Source: an uncultured Prevotellaceae bacterium (GTDB lineage Bacteria > Bacteroidota > Bacteroidia > Bacteroidales > Bacteroidaceae). Taken from it: a DNA stretch of 64,000 nucleotides. The stretch's first letter is position 1. Every line of letters begins with the position of its first letter. The stretch covers positions 1 through 64,000 of the forward strand of contig ONLU01000001.1 in NCBI GenBank assembly GCA_900318795.1, written 5' to 3'. Shown one piece after another: positions 33,716 through 43,622 of the stretch. The notes under the pieces were generated by a model. That model worked only from the letters and a program-made list of their open reading frames with translations, was not told the DNA's origin and ran no database searches. The translations under genes and the position numbers were made by a program.

Positions 33716-34581
33716 CTCTCGATCTCCTTCTGGCAGACTCTTGCCGCTTCTTCATCTGGCAGACACTCCAGATGCCATACCGGTACATGGCTTGCCATTG
33801 CGTCTTCCGTCTGGTGCAGACCGTCGGCAATGTGGGCATCCCATCGCTTGCCGCTGATGCTCGGAATCAGTGCCGCATAGGCCTCGATGCCTTTCAGGCG
33901 GCGTATCTTGTTGTGTGGGGCCTGGCTCAGCAGCACCAGTCCGCCTAACGGATAGCTGACATTGCGGTAGCAGGGCGTCTTGCCGCTCCAAGGCGAGCCG
34001 TGTACGGTGGCTCTGCCATCGCTGCCGATGCTAACCACGGGATTGTCATCGTTCACCAGTTCCGTACCTTTAATATAGTTCAGCCACAGCCGGGCATGAG
34101 TACTCTTGCCTGTGCCACTCTTGCCGAGAAACATATAGCCCAGACACTCGTGGCTCACCACAGCAGCATGGAACAATGCCGTCCCCTTGTTGGCCGTACC
34201 TAAGGCATAGAGCACCATCAGTGCGTTGTCGATAGCCATCTTGGTATGTTTGCCAGTAGTGAGGAGACAGCCCTCGCGATAGTCCTCAGTGCATACCAGC
34301 CATCCTGCTGTCGCACCCCACCATTGGTACTCGAACACAGCCTTGCCGTCTGCCGTTTTGCCGCAGACGATGACCTGCCCTTCTTCGTCTTGTCGCAACT
34401 CCTCCGTAAACTCAGGGGAGGGGCCGTCCTCCATGCTTAGCGTAAAGCAGGCCTCGCCCTCCGTTGTCTCTGCAACTTGAACCTCGAACGGTTCGTAGTT
34501 TGTCATCAGCTCGAAGCAAGCTGCTTCACCGCTGACACAGAACAGGTGACCGCCTACTTTGTAGTACCTTGTCGTACTCAT
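33712..34581 (-). CDS. HprK-like kinase (PEPCK-fold)
   Basis: A 289-residue soluble protein with an ~130-residue N-terminal domain and a C-terminal P-loop domain: GYMFLGKSGTGKSTHARLWL (Walker A at ~153-161) and ELVNDDNPVV, the acidic pair typical of HPr kinase/phosphorylase and PEP carboxykinase-like folds. Related kinases phosphorylate serine, including in lasso-peptide clusters. Here the substrate is unknown, but the next two genes (SipW-like peptidase, PqqD-like) point to a peptide. The start overlaps the stop of the PI-PLC gene (ATGA) and its stop overlaps the peptidase start, so the three genes are translationally coupled. Confidence 0.82.
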   Translation of the reverse strand: MSTTRYYKVGGHLFCVSGEAACFELMTNYEPFEVQVAETTEGEACFTLSMEDGPSPEFTEELRQDEEGQVIVCGKTADGKAVFEYQWWGATAGWLVCTEDYREGCLLTTGKHTKMAIDNALMVLYALGTANKGTALFHAAVVSHECLGYMFLGKSGTGKSTHARLWLNYIKGTELVNDDNPVVSIGSDGRATVHGSPWSGKTPCYRNVSYPLGGLVLLSQAPHNKIRRLKGIEAYAALIPSISGKRWDAHIADGLHQTEDAMASHVPVWHLECLPDEEAARVCQKEIER

Positions 34582-36047
34582 TTGAAGTTCTGCTTAATCA
34601 CCGTTTCGACGAGTCTCAGACCAACGGTCTTGTAGAGCTTGGTCTTGGTGTAGTCGGGACTCTCGTTCATGCCGGCAAAGTCCATGTAGATGATGCCTAC
34701 CGAGCCCTTGTGACTGCTCAGCCAGTCGATGGCCTTCTGGTTGGTGCTTTCAGCATTCTTGCGATAGCTGTCAGAGAATGGACTGTCGATATACGCTGAC
34801 GGGAAGTTGATGACCCATGCGGGTTTATCGGCTGTCATATCGCGCTTTACAGAGGCTTCCAGCATGTTGATGAGGGCCTTGTCCTTGTTCTCGCGTGTGA
34901 TGTTCTTCCAGTAGTCCTGAACCCAAAGCGGCGTTTCGCTGCCGTCGACTGCGGTGATGTGTCCCTGCTGCTGTTTCTCCAGTTCCAGGTCGCTCACCCA
35001 GCCATAACAGTATCCACCGATGGGCTTGTCAGCATACACCTCCTTAGAGAGTAACAGCACCTTGCCGCGCATTTCGCCTACGGTAAGACGTGCCTTGAAA
35101 CCTGCAAACAAGCCCTTGAACTCGTCGCTGGTCAGGAGTGCATAGAAGTCCTTGCCCCATGCTGTCTTGTCCTTGGTGGCGCTAAGTTCAGAAGTAACGA
35201 TACAGAACTCGGTCGGGTGGGCTGCCAGCCACTGCTTCAGCGTCTTGAAGAAATCGCTGACGTACATCTTCGTGCCCGCAGTACCGTGACTGCAACGCAA
35301 CACATATTTGGTACCGTCCAAGTCGTGCTCCGGGCGAAGGTCGAACACACGCATGCCCACCTTTAGCTGTTCTTGAATAGTCAGATCCTGACACTTCGCG
35401 GTCATCTCGTGGATGAAGCCGATGTACGGATTGTTCCACCCTTCTGCCGTGCAGGCATCGTGGCTGCCGGGCAGCGACAGGTCGGCCACCAGCCGGCTGT
35501 CATCCAGCGGTTTCATCCACTGGCTGTGGTCTACGCCCTTGGGCTTGTAGTTGTCCACGTTCAGCTTGGATTCGTCTGCTCCACCATGCCAGGCGTCAGA
35601 CGCTTCCTTGTACAGTTGGGCTTGGGCGTCGGTAGCACGCACCAAGGTGTATGTCGTACCTGCATACTGATAAATCAGTTTCGTACCGTCGAATTTGAGT
35701 TCGTCAGTCTCCTCACCGTCTTCGAATATAATGAGCACCTTGCCGCTGGCATCGATGTTGTACTTGCTACCGTCGGTATCATTGCGGGCTATGGACTGAT
35801 CAATCAGCTCATCCTCATCCATCACGTTCATTTCCTTCCAGCATAAGCCGTTGTCATGGAAGTGATAGATAAGCACTACCGTATAGTCATCGACCGTTGT
35901 TTCTGAAATCCACTCGCCCGTCAGGGCCTTTGCCAATGTTTCCGACTTGTTCGTCTCCTTGTTATCGTCACTGCTGCACGCTGTCAGCAGCCATGCGCTG
36001 CACACCATCAGGATGGTGGTCAGCATCCAAAACTTTACTTTTCTCAT
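34578..36047 (-). CDS. PI-PLC X-domain lipoprotein
   Basis: A 489-residue lipoprotein: the signal ends in WLLTACSSDD with the lipobox Cys. An N-terminal ~150-residue beta domain (possibly lipocalin-like) precedes a phosphatidylinositol-specific phospholipase C X domain containing SLPGSHDACTAEG (first catalytic His), VFDLRPEHDLDG and LRCSHGTAG (second His). It is likely to cleave a glycerophosphoinositol or another phosphodiester at the cell surface; Bacteroidales make inositol lipids, so this is plausible but not shown. It has its own consensus promoter and is the first gene of the operon, coupled by ATGA to the HprK-like kinase. Confidence 0.86.
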   Translation of the reverse strand: MRKVKFWMLTTILMVCSAWLLTACSSDDNKETNKSETLAKALTGEWISETTVDDYTVVLIYHFHDNGLCWKEMNVMDEDELIDQSIARNDTDGSKYNIDASGKVLIIFEDGEETDELKFDGTKLIYQYAGTTYTLVRATDAQAQLYKEASDAWHGGADESKLNVDNYKPKGVDHSQWMKPLDDSRLVADLSLPGSHDACTAEGWNNPYIGFIHEMTAKCQDLTIQEQLKVGMRVFDLRPEHDLDGTKYVLRCSHGTAGTKMYVSDFFKTLKQWLAAHPTEFCIVTSELSATKDKTAWGKDFYALLTSDEFKGLFAGFKARLTVGEMRGKVLLLSKEVYADKPIGGYCYGWVSDLELEKQQQGHITAVDGSETPLWVQDYWKNITRENKDKALINMLEASVKRDMTADKPAWVINFPSAYIDSPFSDSYRKNAESTNQKAIDWLSSHKGSVGIIYMDFAGMNESPDYTKTKLYKTVGLRLVETVIKQNFK

Positions 36048-36090
36048 ATTGTTTATACGTAAAATACGCTTTGAAATCGCCTTTTGTGCG

Positions 36091-36121
36091 CAAAGGTACG
36101 AAATATTTGTGAGAATATCAA
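36091..36121 (-). promoter_or_regulatory. Promoter of the PI-PLC/PqqD/ABC operon
   Basis: Minus strand TACCTTTG (36098-36091), TTG at 36121-36119, 20-base spacer; the leader is about 40 bases. Confidence 0.8.
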
Positions 36122-36151
36122 AGAATTAGGGTAACTTTAGGACGTTTGCAC

Positions 36152-36188
36152 AAAAAACGAACCCACCAGCACTAGCCGATGGATTCGT
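36152..36188 (-). terminator. Intrinsic terminator of the OMP-S41-S37 transcript
   Basis: On the minus strand ACGAATCCATC (36188-36178) pairs with GGTGGGTTCGT (36167-36157) with two G-U pairs, followed by a run of T. The same pairing on the plus strand has two mismatches, so it acts mainly for the minus-strand peptidase genes. Confidence 0.8.
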
Positions 36189-36212
36189 TGATTGTCTATT
36201 TTTGATGGTTTC

Positions 36213-37961
<1,749 letters not shown>

Positions 37962-37999
37962 ATCTTCATATCTTAATTTCTCAATATCTCAATTTTTCC

Positions 38000-39556
38000 T
38001 TAGTTTCCCGTACGAATGTACTGCAGTGCGCGATCCAACTGAGAGTCGTAGCCTGTATTGGCATATCTGGTCGAGTCGAAATCCACTTCAATGTCAGGTT
38101 CCACGCCATAGCCATCCAGCATCTTCTTGTTCATGTCAAAGATACCTACCATGGGAAGGTAGACAAAAACAGGAGTCTTTTTTTCCTCACCAATATGACC
38201 TGTATAGTTGATCGTAAATTCATCTTGACCTGTTAATGCGCAGAGACCACCCCATGAGCGACGGCCAATCAGGCGTGCGTTTGGCATCTGCTTAGAGCTC
38301 AGCGATGTCATCTCCGACATGCTGACCGACCAGCAGTTGATGAGTATGGTGATGGGGACATCGTCTATGACCTCATGTTCCTCTTCCATGGTAGCGCATT
38401 CCATAGGCATGAAGGGTGAATAGTCAAATCGGCCCGGTCCACGCTTGAAGCGAGCATAGCCATAATGAAGCCCACCTTTGGGAGCCAGGCTGCCCAGTAC
38501 ATAATAGGAGTCGCTTGTCGAGCCGCCTCTATTCGAACGCAGGTCTATGATGACACCCTTTAGCTTTTTCTCCTTATGCAATTTCTGAATGGCTCCAAAC
38601 CATGCAGAATAGACCTCTCTTACTGCCTTTGCTACCTCTGTGGTGTGGCGAGAATCGCTAAATGTACTTTCGAATGATAGATCATGCAAGTAAGCGGTAA
38701 GATCGAAGTCACTCAGATAGAAATAGGCTATATTGTCCTTGAACAAGCCATATTTCACGTTGATACCGTGATTCGAGAAGTTTTCGCTGATTGGCTCCAG
38801 GAATGGAATGTTCAAAAAGGAGAATTGTGCAACCAATTCATTGTAACTCATAATGGTTTTGCTAGTGACTTTCTCCTGGCTTACCAGCTTTTTCATCTCA
38901 TTGTTGAAAGCTTTCAGGTAGTTCAACATATTGGCGTCATTTTCCGTAGGATTCTGCTTTGAAAGCAACTCTTCCTGCTTGGTCAGAGCCCACTGATAGC
39001 CAATGTCCTTGGTCTGGGTCATATACTTGAACTGATTTGAAACCATGGTGTTGGCCTCTTGCCAATCCAACAATTCACGATTATTATTGTAGGCTTCCAA
39101 ATCAGGAACAAAATGCTCGCTTTGCTTGTAGTCAGGACGATTCTCATTGCGAATTTCATTCGGAAACACTTTCACAAAGTGCCCAGTCTTATGATTAAGG
39201 AATTCGATAGACATGTGCCCATCGTGCAGCGGGGCTGCCATTTCCTTCATCAACGACTCCAGTTCCTTGTCGGTAACTTCATCTTTCTTGTCAAGCGCTT
39301 GGAATTTAGGCAACATCACCTTATAGTGCTCATCCCAGTCCAAACCATACTCTTTCTCATAGTCCCACAGCGAGTAAGTGCTGTTCATAGCTTTCCAGAA
39401 CACAGTAAACTCGCCAGCAAAGGATTCTTTGGCTTCAGAGAAAGCCATGATGTCTTCATAGGCGTAGTTCAGCGCTATGTCACTGTCCTTGTGGCACGAA
39501 GTGATACTCAGCATCAGCATCAGTGCCCCTAATATCATGATTTTGTTCTTCATCAT
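38000..39556 (-). CDS. S41-family peptidase lipoprotein
   Basis: A 518-residue lipoprotein (signal ends MLSITSCHKD). The N-terminal ~250 residues are helical; the C-terminal half is a tail-specific protease domain with LKGVIIDLRSNRGGSTSDSY (core of the S41 fold), ILINCWSVSMSEMTSLSSKQ (Ser nucleophile region) and GVEPDIEVDFD near the end. A PDZ domain is not obvious. Such periplasmic or surface peptidases cut C-terminal or unstructured segments. The gene follows the outer-membrane protein gene after 38 bases and precedes the S37 peptidase. Confidence 0.87.
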   Translation of the reverse strand: MMKNKIMILGALMLMLSITSCHKDSDIALNYAYEDIMAFSEAKESFAGEFTVFWKAMNSTYSLWDYEKEYGLDWDEHYKVMLPKFQALDKKDEVTDKELESLMKEMAAPLHDGHMSIEFLNHKTGHFVKVFPNEIRNENRPDYKQSEHFVPDLEAYNNNRELLDWQEANTMVSNQFKYMTQTKDIGYQWALTKQEELLSKQNPTENDANMLNYLKAFNNEMKKLVSQEKVTSKTIMSYNELVAQFSFLNIPFLEPISENFSNHGINVKYGLFKDNIAYFYLSDFDLTAYLHDLSFESTFSDSRHTTEVAKAVREVYSAWFGAIQKLHKEKKLKGVIIDLRSNRGGSTSDSYYVLGSLAPKGGLHYGYARFKRGPGRFDYSPFMPMECATMEEEHEVIDDVPITILINCWSVSMSEMTSLSSKQMPNARLIGRRSWGGLCALTGQDEFTINYTGHIGEEKKTPVFVYLPMVGIFDMNKKMLDGYGVEPDIEVDFDSTRYANTGYDSQLDRALQYIRTGN

Positions 39557-39594
39557 CTTTTACCTTAATATTCTTTTAACCTTTCTACCTTATA

Positions 39595-40251
39595 TTAAAA
39601 GCAGTACCACAGTCCTGCCTGCAAGGCCAGCGTCGAGTTGTACCGGTAGTCTTTTGCTACATCATTCACTTTTGTGGTGCTCACTGTGCTATAGTAGTAT
39701 CGCAACTCCACCTGTGCAGCCCAGTGGCTGGCAAACCGATACTCCAGACCGGCACCACCTACGAAACCGAAGTCCCAGCGCCGGTCACGGTCGTCGTAGA
39801 ACTCCACCTTCTCGGTAAAATCATAGCCTTTTTGCGTCAGAGCGTTGTAGTCAAAGCCTTTACGGCTGCTGTTCAGCCAGTAGCCTCCGTAGATACCCAG
39901 ATTGCAGAAACCTCGAACTTTCTGGCCGCCAAAGCTGAACGAGCCCATCACGGGCAACTGTAGATAGTTGTTGACGTACTTGTAGTCGTAGACTTTCAGG
40001 GTTTCACGCGTCTGACGATAGTTCTTCTGCATCCAGTCCAGCTCAAAACGGATGCCTGCCCAGTCGGCAATGTCGTACTGACCCATGATGCCCACGGTGC
40101 CACCCCAGCGGTCCTTGAACTGATAGTCTGTCTGATACTGTTTGTCGATGATGAAGTGATTCAAGTCTCCACCACCATTGATACCCACACGCCATTGGGC
40201 AAAAGCCATCATAGGCAGCATGAGTACGAGCATTGTTAAAGTCTTTTTCAT
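39595..40251 (-). CDS. Outer-membrane beta-barrel protein (PorT-like)
   Basis: A 218-residue protein with signal peptide MKKTLTMLVLMLPMMAFAQ followed by alternating amphipathic beta strands (WRVGINGGGDLNHF, GIRFELDWMQKNY, RWDFGFVGGAGLEYRF) and a terminal aromatic residue (LWYCF), as in small outer-membrane barrels of Bacteroidetes. No enzymatic motif. It is the first gene of the transcript that continues into the two peptidase lipoproteins and has its own promoter at 40300-40331. Confidence 0.85.
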   Translation of the reverse strand: MKKTLTMLVLMLPMMAFAQWRVGINGGGDLNHFIIDKQYQTDYQFKDRWGGTVGIMGQYDIADWAGIRFELDWMQKNYRQTRETLKVYDYKYVNNYLQLPVMGSFSFGGQKVRGFCNLGIYGGYWLNSSRKGFDYNALTQKGYDFTEKVEFYDDRDRRWDFGFVGGAGLEYRFASHWAAQVELRYYYSTVSTTKVNDVAKDYRYNSTLALQAGLWYCF

Positions 40252-40299
40252 TTTCGTTTATTGTAAAAAAACATTTCCTTCTTCATTAGAATGAGACTG

Positions 40300-40331
40300 C
40301 AAAGGTACAACATTTTTCATATATTGTGCAA
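40300..40331 (-). promoter_or_regulatory. Promoter of the OMP-S41-S37 transcript
   Basis: Minus strand TACCTTTG (40307-40300), TTG at 40331-40329, 21-base spacer; leader of about 45 bases. Confidence 0.75.
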
Positions 40332-40391
40332 AAATAGTTTAAATTTAACACAAGTGTATTTCCTTTTCTTGATTTTAGATAATTCTGAATG

Positions 40392-40436
40392 CCAACGAGC
40401 CGTAATCTCACTCATGACGGGATTACGGCTCGCTGG
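40392..40436 (-). terminator. Probable terminator of the 40476 gene
   Basis: CCAACGAGCCGTAATC (40392-40407) and GATTACGGCTCGCTGG (40421-40436) form a 16-bp stem with one mismatch and a 13-base loop. No T-run follows directly. It lies 40 bases downstream of the gene's stop. The remainder of 40252-40475 is promoter and AT-rich sequence. Confidence 0.65.
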
Positions 40437-40475
40437 TACCTCCTTGTTGATGTTTGTTTCAGAAATCGGAATCTG

Positions 40476-41024
40476 TTAGAATTTGCAGCGCAGGCCGGCG
40501 CATGCCAGACCTTGTTCACCCCAGCCCACTTCGGTGAAAAGTCGGAAGCGTTTGCCGCCCACCTCAAGGCCCACGGGCGACACCTGAAAGTTGAAGGCTC
40601 CGCTCTTTTCCTTGTCCGAGGTGCTCTTTTGCTCTCCCGTAATGGCAAATATGGTATAGCCGACAGCCGCCTTCGAGTAGAAACCGAAATGGTTGGTGGT
40701 GTACCAGCTGAACTTGACGGCAGGCATAATGGTATAATACAAGTTGGTGAGTTCTATACCATTAATGGTTTCCTTATGTGACTTGCATACACCGACACCA
40801 CCCACACTGATCATGGGGGTGAGATGGTGGAAATATTCAAGAGCCAAAGGACCGAAGTATGTGCCGCTCTTTCCCGAGATGGACTCGGTGTAAACGTCCA
40901 AGAAATTGGAATTAGCCACGATACCATAGCTGATTCCAACCTCATTCACAAGTTCGTCTTCGTCTTGCGCATGTACGCACAGTGTAGCCACCATGGTTGC
41001 TAATATTAATAAATATCTTCTCAT
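40476..41024 (-). CDS. Small outer-membrane beta-barrel protein
   Basis: A 182-residue exported protein: signal peptide MRRYLLILATMVATLCVHAQ, then strands such as VGISYGIVANSNF, YFGPLALEYFHH and YSKAAVGYTIFAI, ending in an aromatic-terminated strand (GLRCKF), as expected for a beta-barrel. I chose the ATG at 41024; the longer frame to 41081 runs into the promoter. Monocistronic, with its own promoter and probable terminator. Function unknown. Confidence 0.8.
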   Translation of the reverse strand: MRRYLLILATMVATLCVHAQDEDELVNEVGISYGIVANSNFLDVYTESISGKSGTYFGPLALEYFHHLTPMISVGGVGVCKSHKETINGIELTNLYYTIMPAVKFSWYTTNHFGFYSKAAVGYTIFAITGEQKSTSDKEKSGAFNFQVSPVGLEVGGKRFRLFTEVGWGEQGLACAGLRCKF

Positions 41025-41056
41025 GCTGTCGTATGGTTGTTTATTCTTACGTGCTG

Positions 41057-41086
41057 CAAAGTTACAAAAAGTCAAGCGCAAAACAA
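41057..41086 (-). promoter_or_regulatory. Promoter of the 40476-41024 gene
   Basis: Minus strand TAACTTTG (41064-41057), TTG at 41086-41084, 19-base spacer. Confidence 0.75.
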
Positions 41087-41138
41087 AGAAAAATGTTTGT
41101 TTTTTTTGTGATAATGTTCAAAAACTCCCTTAGCAGGG

Positions 41139-43622
41139 CTATCTTGACGTACGATATAGCCGCACTTCCGAATTCAATCCGCTTTTTACGGGTGTCCATC
41201 CCTCGTAGGTTGTCTTCTTGTAGTTGATGTCCACAACATTGATTTCGTTCATTTTGCGCCACTTGACACCCTTGCGGTCCAAATCTGCAATGCGGTTGGC
41301 TGGTAGGTTCGTTACTTCGATACGTAGCTCATTCTTCCCTTTCTGCAGTGCATCGCGGCAGTCCAGTACAAAAGGTACAGCCCATGCACAACCCAGGAAA
41401 CGGCCGTTCAGATAGACGCGAGCCGACTCACGGACATCACCCAGGTCGAGCATCCAGTGCTGGCGAGCCTGCTGTTTGGTCAGACGGAACGTGGTAGTAT
41501 AGACACCAGTACCCATGGTGATTGCTGCCTCGGGACTGAGTGTTTCCCAGGTTTGTAGCTTGTCCAGTTTGAATGTCTGGTCAACCTTGGGGGCCTCTTC
41601 GGTGAAAGTAAGTGTCCACGGTCCAGTGATGGGGAGAGCCTCAGAGAAGTTTGTAGAACAAGTCAGACTAGTAGGATTAGTTGAACTATCGTTACTAGTA
41701 GCGCTCGTCTTGAGTATCCGGCTTTCTCCGGAACGCAGGTTGATGCAGACCTTGCCATTGGTAATGACAGCGGGAGTGATATCGCCCGTCATGGGGTCGT
41801 ACCACGTAGCGCTTTTGCAAGGTACGGTCAGCGCGACACTGCTAGAGACGTCATTGGGCGTCAGATTGGCCATGAAGTAGTGCCAGCTGTCTGTGGTCTT
41901 GCGGCGGATGGCACGCAGATGGAGTTCGCTTTTCATCGCCTCAGCCTTGGCATATCGGGCCATGGCTTGCGGCTTTTCACCATTTATTACGTAATCCTGC
42001 AGTGGAGTCAGCAGGGCTTTTAGTCGTTTGTCAACCGTTGTTCCAGAGGGGACGATGAGGGCTCTGTAGCGGGTTCCGCCCTCAGTGACCAGCATACCGT
42101 TCTCGATACGGACTTTGGCCAGTTGGCGGTCGCTGATGTAGTCACAGTCATATCCAAGACTGTCGATGGTCAGGATGCTGCGGATGAACTGAGGTGCCTT
42201 CTCGTCCATGGTGTGGATGTCGAACTGCATCAACAGGTCCTCACCGCCACGACGGTTCTTGCTGGCTTGCTTGTCATCGTCGTTGCGCGGTCCACGGATA
42301 CGCCACATGTCACGGACGGGCAGATAGACCAGAAAGTCATTGTCCGGTTCGCCAAGTTGCAGGAAACTCTGACACCTTTCTATATATTGCATCAGATAGG
42401 GAGCGTCGCGCCAAATGGAGTTGGTGGGCGACATGTCAATGCTGGCATAGAACTTCCAGCCGGGCCAGGGGGCGTCCTTGGGCGAGTAACATGTGCCGTG
42501 GAAATAGACGTGGTTCACACCGCAGGTAAACATCAGGTCCAGATCGGGCTTCATCTGTGATAGCGATGTGCGGAAATGTTCTGTCAGCCACGTAAACGTC
42601 TCACTGGATGTCAGCGGCTTGCCCATGACGTGGGCGGCAGAAGGAGCGTATTTGAGCATCGATACATCGCTGAAGTTCTTGCGCGTCATGCCTGGATCCG
42701 TGCGCAGTCCCTTAATACCGAACTCAGACAGACCGAAGCCCTCAATCTCCGGAATGTCAACAGCCCCATAGAGGTCGAGCAGGTTGGCAGGAGAACCATG
42801 AGCCTGATTGCGCACTTTGACACCATGACGGTGAGCCCATTCCACCCATTGCTGAGTGAAGTTCTCGTAGAGCAGGTCACTCAGCGTCTCACGATAGTCT
42901 GCAAGTACCTGATTGCCGTCATCAACATCGCCTAACAACTCAGGCAGATGCTGCCGGAGATCGTAGCCCCTTCGTTTCAGGAACTCGTCGAAGAGTGAGG
43001 GTGTCCAGTTGGCGCGATATACTTCGTAACTGTCATTGAAGAAAGTGTGCGGGTAGGATACGCCAGACTCCGCAAAGGCCTTGTCGAAACGTTCCAGGTA
43101 GTTGCGTACCGCCTCGCGGTCGAAGTGGTCTACCACCCAGCCTTCACCTCCAGGCGCTGCTCGCTTGACTTTCTGTTTGGTGCGCCCAATCTCCACTCGG
43201 TAGATATTCTTTCCGTTGACGATGCTATCCTTGAAGATGGCTTTGCAGGCTGCCTGTTCCAGTGAAACCTGCGGACCTCCGAAAGGCCAGCCCGTGCCAC
43301 AGTTCATATCCACCTCGATGCCCAGAGGCTTGCTGATGTCCTGCACGTCTTTCAGGGCCTGCATCCATCGGGGAGACAGGAAGTCGATATTGTTCTTGTC
43401 GTTGCCCTGCACGCCATAGAGCGGTGTGATCTCCACGGCTCCGATGCCCGCACGGGCATATTCCGACAGGTTCCACTGCAGGTTAGTCTTGTCAACAGCA
43501 GAGCCTAGCCACCACCAGCGTGTGCCGGCTTTCGCCTCGGGTTTGGGCGTGGGCCACGACTGAGCCGATGACGGTAGAACGGTAAGGAGGTAAAAGGGTA
43601 GGAAAATGAGAAAGTGTTTCAT
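41139..43622 (-). CDS. Alpha-L-rhamnosidase, GH106
   Basis: An 827-residue secreted enzyme that removes terminal alpha-L-rhamnose from pectin fragments. After the signal peptide (ending PSSAQSWP), GTRWWWLGSAVDKTNLQWNL, AGIGAVEITPLYGVQG and EVDMNCGTGWPFGGPQVSLE are characteristic of GH106. A later half carries a beta-sandwich resembling the GH2 sugar-binding fold (GDVRESARVYLNGRFLGCAW). It is the last gene of the minus-strand pectin operon, overlapping the GH105 gene by four bases (ATGA). Its product rhamnose would be handled by RhaM, encoded in the opposite group. Confidence 0.92.
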   Translation of the reverse strand: MKHFLIFLPFYLLTVLPSSAQSWPTPKPEAKAGTRWWWLGSAVDKTNLQWNLSEYARAGIGAVEITPLYGVQGNDKNNIDFLSPRWMQALKDVQDISKPLGIEVDMNCGTGWPFGGPQVSLEQAACKAIFKDSIVNGKNIYRVEIGRTKQKVKRAAPGGEGWVVDHFDREAVRNYLERFDKAFAESGVSYPHTFFNDSYEVYRANWTPSLFDEFLKRRGYDLRQHLPELLGDVDDGNQVLADYRETLSDLLYENFTQQWVEWAHRHGVKVRNQAHGSPANLLDLYGAVDIPEIEGFGLSEFGIKGLRTDPGMTRKNFSDVSMLKYAPSAAHVMGKPLTSSETFTWLTEHFRTSLSQMKPDLDLMFTCGVNHVYFHGTCYSPKDAPWPGWKFYASIDMSPTNSIWRDAPYLMQYIERCQSFLQLGEPDNDFLVYLPVRDMWRIRGPRNDDDKQASKNRRGGEDLLMQFDIHTMDEKAPQFIRSILTIDSLGYDCDYISDRQLAKVRIENGMLVTEGGTRYRALIVPSGTTVDKRLKALLTPLQDYVINGEKPQAMARYAKAEAMKSELHLRAIRRKTTDSWHYFMANLTPNDVSSSVALTVPCKSATWYDPMTGDITPAVITNGKVCINLRSGESRILKTSATSNDSSTNPTSLTCSTNFSEALPITGPWTLTFTEEAPKVDQTFKLDKLQTWETLSPEAAITMGTGVYTTTFRLTKQQARQHWMLDLGDVRESARVYLNGRFLGCAWAVPFVLDCRDALQKGKNELRIEVTNLPANRIADLDRKGVKWRKMNEINVVDINYKKTTYEGWTPVKSGLNSEVRLYRTSR

